Assembly (NCBI GenBank): GCA_049487715.1
Contig: CP150565.1
Span: 620,001 to 684,000, forward strand
DNA length: 64,000 nucleotides
Source of the DNA: Pycnococcus provasolii
Taxonomy: Eukaryota > Chlorophyta > Pseudoscourfieldiophyceae > Pseudoscourfieldiales
Direction: 5' to 3'
Shown piece after piece: positions 59,564 to 64,000 of this stretch (the stretch's first letter is position 1; every line of letters begins with the position of its first letter). A model generated the notes under the pieces. That model was not told the DNA's origin. It made no database searches and worked only from the letters and a program-made list of their open reading frames with translations. The position numbers and the translations under genes were made by a program.

Positions 59564-62035
59564 TCACGCGTGCTTGGTTGCCGTGCGATTCGCCCATCGA
59601 TTCTCGGCGATGCATTGCTTGCAAGCGTCGTCGCCCCATCGACACTCCTTCTGACACGTCATCGTTAGCTTCACACCCTGGAGCTTCTCGAGAAGCTGTA
59701 TCACCTCAAATTCACGAGGATCAGTCGCCGGCTCACGCTCGATGCCTTCGCCGCCTCCAGCGCCACCGCCACCTCGCTTTGCAGTGACGTGCCAGTAGGA
59801 TGGGCGCCCAGAGTATCCCGACGACTTTGTCGGCGCAACGAATCCGTAGAGGTTCACGGTAAAGCACATGTGCATCGCCAAGAGCACCGCCGTCACCGCG
59901 GGACTTGCTTCAAACGGCAAAATTCGCTTAAGGTAGTTCGTAAAGCTCGGTTGGAACGCGTACAGACGTGCGGAGTCCGTGGTCATGACATTGCTGCGAT
60001 GATCGTGGGTAAACCGCTGCAGCGCCTGGTCGTCGTACAAGTGCCGAAACACCATCTCATTGTCCGATTCGCCTCGGCAAGGTGCCGCATGCCCGCAGAT
60101 TCGCATGGTTGTCTTCGATCCAACGATCCGCTCGTAGCCGTGCGTGGGATCATTTCCAAGGCGCAGTACCGCATCGTGCGCATCGATTGCCGCGCCATCC
60201 GCAAACGGCAGGAGCAGCGCGGAGTGATCGACAAGTGCGCAGCGCTGGAAAACCTTCGGAGGATTACCCGGAATGGCGTCAATTTCGGGAAGCACGTGGA
60301 AGAGCGCCGGAGTGATGTCACCGATGCTCGCAGCCTCGGCAGCCGACGTCGGCTTCACAAGAAGATGCTTTAACTTGTCATTGAGAACGAACGCCTGGTT
60401 CAGCGTGAAGTCTAGCGCGTAGTCGATATTGAAGCGACGCTGCCATGCCAAAAGTTTGACGCGATGCGATAGGGTGAGCACCCGATCGCAGTGCGGCCCG
60501 CCGTACAGCAGCGTGCACGAGCACGTGCTATCCGCACGGCATACGCCCATGCCACAGTCTTTGTCCAGCGAGCAGACGCCTCCGCCACGCGTCACGCCAT
60601 CTCTGAGATTTCCCTTTCCGAACGACGACACGTCGTTCTTCAGAGGATTCCGCCCCACGAAAAATTGCTGGTCCACCTGACGCTTTAGCGCTGCAAGACC
60701 TAATCGGACTTCGGAGGATGAGTGGCGACGTTCCGTGTTCGCCTTGCTAAACACATCGGACACGTTAACCGACTTCGCCGATGCCGTACTATTCACGCGC
60801 GGCGTTGCACGTAAAGTAGCAGCTGCACCTGCGGCGGAGCGGCGAGGAGCTGCACCAGCCTGTTTTTCGCTGCGCTCTTTTTTTGCCCTTTCTCGCTCCT
60901 GCACCTCGCGATCGCGCTTCCTTCGATCCTCCTCGCGCTGTTCCTCCTCAACTTTCGACAGTGCTTTGGTCTCGGCATGCGAAGCAGCCGCAGCCGCAGC
61001 ACCCCATTCAGAAGGTTTGGCTGCAGGTGTGCTTAGGGCTCGTCCATGAGCCGACGATGCATGGGCTGAATGATGTGACCCGCCTGCACCACCTCCTCCG
61101 CCGCCTCCACCTCCTCCTCCGCCGCCTGCACCACCTCCGCCGCCGCCTGCACCACCTCCTCCTCCGCCGCCACCACCTCCTCCGCCGCCGCCGCCGCCAC
61201 CGCCACTAGTTCCTCGCCGCGGCGACTTGCCTGATGATGAGCCGGAATGGCCACTAGCCGCACGCTTTGAGCGGGATGCCGCGCGAGCCTCCTGCTCCAA
61301 GCGGTGCTTCTCAAGCGCTTCATCCTTCATAGCCTGCCTGGCCATCTGCTCCTCGTGTACCTTAGCATAGTAAGCTGCATTTGCACGCGTCTTGGACACG
61401 TACAGCTCCCAATCTTTCTTCTCAGTAGCATTCAAGGCCGCCCTGAGTTTGTCGCCCTTCCACAACTCCTCTGGTTCAGCCTCGCTGTCAAAGCCGTCGA
61501 CGTCCGGCACGGTGTCGTCGTCGCTTGCACGCACAGGCTCCGGAAACGGGATGTTAAGAAGCATCGCAAACTGGCCACCCTTGAGTCGGCTCACCCAGTG
61601 AAGCGTGCTTGGGTGCACACCGTTTGGGAACTCGCCCGCGGGAGGAGGAGGCGACGCCGATGTCAACGACCACCACGACGACGACGACTGCGCCTTCGCC
61701 TGACTGGCGGTGGTTGTTGTCATGGCAGCTGCAGTGGCAGCAGCGGCCGTGGTTGCAGCTCTTTGATGCTGCTTTCTATTTGTGCCGCCAGCCTTTGCAT
61801 CGCTTCGAGCAGCCGTCGTGGTGCTTGTGGTTGTCTGGCGCCGTGGCAGCGGCAGCCTGTGCCTCGCCTTTGCGAGGAACTGCGCCCACGCGCTTCTCCG
61901 TTCGTCCGTGGATGGTTCTCTCGGCGCGGTGCATATTCTCGCGGCGGCCACTACCAGTATGACCGCGACGAAGAGCGTGGAGTTGGTCACGCGGCTGCGC
62001 GGCCGCGACGGCGCCGCGCCCGAGGAGGCGGGCAT
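59564..62035 (-). CDS. GT29 sialyltransferase-like glycosyltransferase with EGF-like domain
   Basis: 823-residue predicted type II membrane protein. An Arg-rich tail precedes a signal anchor near residues 19-36 (STLFVAVILVVAAARIC). A disordered stem contains about 40 glycines from residue 277 and charged coiled coil. An EGF-like module (about 487-516: CSLDKDCGMGVC to CTLLYGGPHC) precedes the catalytic part. Sialylmotif L-like sequence is RCALVDHSALLLP (about 597) through IDAHDAVLRLGNDPTHG and VGSKTTMRICG. Sialylmotif S-like sequence is FEASPAVTAVLLAMHMCFTV and LYGFVAP. YWHV may be motif III. GT29 proteins in algae and plants often use donors other than CMP-sialic acid, so donor and acceptor are unknown. 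Golgi location inferred. Confidence 0.8.
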   Translation of the reverse strand: MPASSGAAPSRPRSRVTNSTLFVAVILVVAAARICTAPREPSTDERRSAWAQFLAKARHRLPLPRRQTTTSTTTAARSDAKAGGTNRKQHQRAATTAAAATAAAMTTTTASQAKAQSSSSWWSLTSASPPPPAGEFPNGVHPSTLHWVSRLKGGQFAMLLNIPFPEPVRASDDDTVPDVDGFDSEAEPEELWKGDKLRAALNATEKKDWELYVSKTRANAAYYAKVHEEQMARQAMKDEALEKHRLEQEARAASRSKRAASGHSGSSSGKSPRRGTSGGGGGGGGGGGGGGGGGGAGGGGGGAGGGGGGGGGGGGGAGGSHHSAHASSAHGRALSTPAAKPSEWGAAAAAASHAETKALSKVEEEQREEDRRKRDREVQERERAKKERSEKQAGAAPRRSAAGAAATLRATPRVNSTASAKSVNVSDVFSKANTERRHSSSEVRLGLAALKRQVDQQFFVGRNPLKNDVSSFGKGNLRDGVTRGGGVCSLDKDCGMGVCRADSTCSCTLLYGGPHCDRVLTLSHRVKLLAWQRRFNIDYALDFTLNQAFVLNDKLKHLLVKPTSAAEAASIGDITPALFHVLPEIDAIPGNPPKVFQRCALVDHSALLLPFADGAAIDAHDAVLRLGNDPTHGYERIVGSKTTMRICGHAAPCRGESDNEMVFRHLYDDQALQRFTHDHRSNVMTTDSARLYAFQPSFTNYLKRILPFEASPAVTAVLLAMHMCFTVNLYGFVAPTKSSGYSGRPSYWHVTAKRGGGGAGGGEGIEREPATDPREFEVIQLLEKLQGVKLTMTCQKECRWGDDACKQCIAENRWANRTATKHA
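61075..61205. repeat. GGN codon repeat (poly-Gly) in GT29 gene
   Basis: CCGCC/ACC-rich tract on the + strand encoding about 40 glycines with a few alanines on the minus strand. Confidence 0.9.
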
Positions 62036-62144
62036 GAGAGGGAGCGGGTGATCTAAGGGAGAAAGAAGGGACGGGGAGAAGGGGACGGGACGGGAAAGAG
62101 TTGGGGGTTCGCCTGAGGGAAAGTCCTTGAATCGGGTCGTGTGG

Positions 62145-62153
62145 AAACCCTAA
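62145..62153 (+). promoter_or_regulatory. Telo-box-like motif AAACCCTAA
   Basis: An exact plant-type telo-box in the divergent 198-bp gap between the GT29 gene and the small Lys-rich gene, 81 bases before the latter's ATG. In plants this motif is common in promoters of ribosomal and translation genes. Its function here is inferred. Confidence 0.4.
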
Positions 62154-62233
62154 CCCGCAGTCCAGCCAAGGGCGTGGAGCGTGGCGGCGACGGCGGCGTT
62201 CCCCCGCGTTCATTCTTTCCGTTCGACAAGACG

Positions 62234-62443
62234 ATGACGACTGATACCAGCATGGCACCGTTAACCAGTGACGCGCCAAAGCCCAAGGGGAAAACGCAAG
62301 GGAAACTTTCGGCTAAGCAGAAGGTGCGCAAGTCAAAAAAAGTGGAGAAGGCTCTCGCGACGGCGTCGAAGCGCATTGAAAAGCAGAGGAAGAGCGGCAT
62401 CAAGAAAGAAACGAAAAAGGTGCTAAAGAAACTCTGGACGTGA
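62234..62443 (+). CDS. Small lysine-rich protein (69 aa), unknown
   Basis: A 69-residue frame from ATG 62234: a short Thr/Ser-rich start, then almost uniformly basic helical sequence (KGKTQGKLSAKQKVRKSKK, KRIEKQRKSGIKKETKKVL). The upstream GTG-started extension is not supported. The composition is typical of nucleolar or ribosome-associated small proteins. No family is identified. It is convergent with mS34 (45 bp between stops). Confidence 0.6.
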   Translation: MTTDTSMAPLTSDAPKPKGKTQGKLSAKQKVRKSKKVEKALATASKRIEKQRKSGIKKETKKVLKKLWT

Positions 62444-62488
62444 GCTCATACCTTGCGAGATTTTGTAGTATAGATTATATATGTAACG

Positions 62489-63184
62489 TTACCTGCCGAC
62501 GATATCCTCCAACGCAGCGGCGGAAAAGGATAGGCTCCCTCGCTTCCAACCAGACACCGATGTGCGGTCAACTGTTAGCTCGGCTGGGTGACTCCACCAT
62601 ACGGCAGGTGCCACGGAGGAGGTGCTATCGACGTCTGCTCCTCCAGCCTCCTCGTTGTCGGCACCCTCGTCACCTTCGCCGCTGCTCTCCGACGGTTCTT
62701 CCGTGTCACCACCACGAGGTTGTTTCGGCTTGATGAAACCCCGCCCAGTTGTACGCTCTCCCAACGCGAACGCGAACGCCGACAGAGGGCCCTTGCGCCA
62801 ACCACTCACTCCCGTAACGTCGAGGTAGTTGGGCGACAGCGGAACCCACAAGGGACGTCGAAAGTGATTGACGCCTGGGTCGTTCGATCTGTCGCGTATA
62901 CCTCCCTTCCTGTCACCCCCGAAGACCGTCATCGCATGAACATTAGCTCGTTTGCGCTTGTCATCCGCGTCCCTAGGGTGAATCTTTGCGATGCGCAGGT
63001 AGCAGTCGTCGTCCCACGTGAGCTTGCGCACCGCCATTCCCTCACCATAACGAGGCATGCGCCGCAACAGCGTGATCAGGTTGGTGCCGTCGAGTCGCTT
63101 CGCCTTCTCTCCCGGCATCCAAGGCAGCACGGTTGTGCCGCTGAGCACCTTCGTCACCTTCGCCCCTTTGGTGGTGACCGCCAT
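62489..63184 (-). CDS. MRPS34: Mitochondrial ribosomal protein mS34-like
   Basis: About 231 residues from ATG 63184. The conserved mS34 core is near the N terminus: LDGTNLITLLRRMPRYGEGM followed by VRKLTWDDDCYLRIAKIHP, matching the family pattern (NL-x-x-LL-x-x-hydrophobic-P, then a Trp/Tyr-rich strand and T/A-K-hydrophobic). The remaining part contains RRPLWVPLSPNYLDVTGVSG and an acidic low-complexity insertion, then a duplicated SGW-R/K-x-G motif (SGWRKGPLSAF and SGWKRGSLSF). Localisation to the mitochondrial small ribosomal subunit is inferred from family membership. The start is the first ATG; upstream frame extension uses GTG and is rejected. Confidence 0.65.
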   Translation of the reverse strand: MAVTTKGAKVTKVLSGTTVLPWMPGEKAKRLDGTNLITLLRRMPRYGEGMAVRKLTWDDDCYLRIAKIHPRDADDKRKRANVHAMTVFGGDRKGGIRDRSNDPGVNHFRRPLWVPLSPNYLDVTGVSGWRKGPLSAFAFALGERTTGRGFIKPKQPRGGDTEEPSESSGEGDEGADNEEAGGADVDSTSSVAPAVWWSHPAELTVDRTSVSGWKRGSLSFSAAALEDIVGR

Positions 63185-63346
63185 GGTCGACGTCTGCCGC
63201 CCTGAGCCTTCTCTGAGGGAGCAGGAGGGGGAGGGGTTCTGAGGGGAAGAGGGAAGAGGGAGAAGAGAACGAGACAAGAAATCATCGGGGGTTTGCCAAA
63301 GACTCCTCGCCCCGGCTGCCCGGCACGGACACAGACGTGCACCGCG
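63185..63346. promoter_or_regulatory. Short divergent promoter mS34 / pseudouridine synthase
   Basis: A 162-bp bidirectional gap that is purine-rich (GAGGGGGAGG-type) on the + strand. No other element seen. Confidence 0.3.
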
Positions 63347-64000
63347 ATGGCGGCACGCAACAGGGGCGTGCTCGCGCGCGCCCTCGAGACTGTGCGCATG
63401 GAGCAGTCCAAAGACGGAACGATGGAAGCGTCGCCCGCTCACTACCGACGCCTTGGCGGACTCCTGTTTGTGCAGCCTTACCTCTTCGAGTTCTGTGCAC
63501 ACGTAAAGCAACGTTGGCAAGGCAGGCAAATCAGCGACGTGCTGACGAACGAATTTGCCGCGCGAGACCGGGCTTACTACGAAGAGGCTTGCACCGACGG
63601 CAGGATTTTAATTGGCACACAGTCGTCTCAAAGTGGGCTCAAGCGTCCTCGCACCCTAACGTCTCCGCCAGAGGGCGGTGGGACGCACATACTCAAAGAC
63701 GGCGAGGCGATTTACCACTACGTCCACCGACACGAGCCGCCGTCCCTTGACACTCCAGTGCGCCTAATTGCTGTGCGCGACGACGTCGTGGCGGCTTGCA
63801 AGCCCGCCTCCGTGCCGGTGCATGCCGCGGGACAGTACCGCCGAAATACCGCGCTCGTGCGTTTGTCGTCGGAAAACCCGGGCATCGGTGCGCTGTATCC
63901 GGTGCACCGCCTTGACAAGCAGGTTTCTGGCGTGCTCCTGTTTGCGCGAAGCAATGTCACGGCATGTGCACTGACTGCGCTCATCCAAAAGGGTGCCGTG
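63347..64000 (+). CDS. RluA-family RNA pseudouridine synthase, Pus9/RPUSD2-like (3' truncated)
   Basis: Frame open from ATG 63347 to the window edge (218 codons, no stop). RluA-type pseudouridine synthases isomerise uridines in tRNA, rRNA or mRNA. The N-terminal S4-like region has GLLFVQPYLFEFCAHVKQRW, the Pus9/RIB2-type GRQISDVL and DGRILI. The catalytic domain has IYHYVHRHEPPS, CKPASVPVHAAGQYRRN and the active-site motif YPVHRLDKQVSGVLLFAR with the catalytic Asp near residue 188. The eukaryotic Pus8/Pus9/RPUSD2 group shares the FV-x-PY-x-F-x-x-x-VK-x-RW start. An Arg-rich N-terminal segment is present, but targeting is unclear. Confidence 0.88.
   Translation, partial: MAARNRGVLARALETVRMEQSKDGTMEASPAHYRRLGGLLFVQPYLFEFCAHVKQRWQGRQISDVLTNEFAARDRAYYEEACTDGRILIGTQSSQSGLKRPRTLTSPPEGGGTHILKDGEAIYHYVHRHEPPSLDTPVRLIAVRDDVVAACKPASVPVHAAGQYRRNTALVRLSSENPGIGALYPVHRLDKQVSGVLLFARSNVTACALTALIQKGAV

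Overview
This is a gene-dense, GC-rich nuclear segment of a eukaryote, most likely a unicellular alga. Genes are mostly uninterrupted, with a few short GT-AG introns (about 85-215 nt) in five or six of them. The algal reading rests on a plastid-type ribosomal protein L21 with an N-terminal targeting extension, a UbiB/ABC1-type kinase of plant style, a plant-style PEX22, a shaggy-type GSK3, a DAWDLE/SNIP1-type FHA protein and an ANP/NPK1-like MAPKKK. Two axonemal proteins (DRC9/IQCG and ODA1/DC2) show that the lineage encodes a motile cilium. A small green (prasinophyte-like) alga is my best guess, but the species is not identified from the sequence.

Layout. 0-9.9 kb: the 3' end of an unknown gene, a long TG microsatellite, DRC9, methylcrotonyl-CoA carboxylase beta, a small spliced gene, PRP4 kinase, a Cys-rich NTF2-like protein and a J-domain membrane protein. 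9.97-11.2 kb: two tandem copies of a roughly 600-bp non-coding element with short terminal inverted repeats. 11.5-20.1 kb: a giant coiled-coil protein and eIF4G. 20.1-22.1 kb: a CIA30-domain protein and a decayed region that may hold a transposase remnant. 22.1-30.9 kb: an RRM-RRM-FHA protein, GSK3, SMG7, PEX22 and plastid bL21. 31.2-41.3 kb: an SLC22-like transporter, PP4 catalytic subunit, GCP4, eS6, an orphan, an RPP40-like protein and a sulfotransferase. 41.3-51.8 kb: TIMELESS, an ABC1 kinase, ODA1 and a MAPKKK. 51.9-64 kb: a small membrane protein, an FYR-domain protein, TSEN54, trehalose-6-phosphate phosphatase, an orphan with a presequence, a GT29 sialyltransferase-like protein, a small Lys-rich protein, mS34 and an RluA-type pseudouridine synthase that runs off the end.

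The genes are mostly unrelated housekeeping functions rather than an operon or cluster. There is a notable share of RNA metabolism: PRP4K, eIF4G, the SNIP1-like protein, SMG7, RPP40-like, TSEN54 and the pseudouridine synthase. Neighbouring genes lie on opposite strands in about three quarters of cases, so most intergenic gaps are either short bidirectional promoters or short shared 3' ends. Several promoter gaps carry CCCTAA (telomere-like, telo-box-like) motifs. I saw no convincing tRNA, rRNA or CRISPR array.
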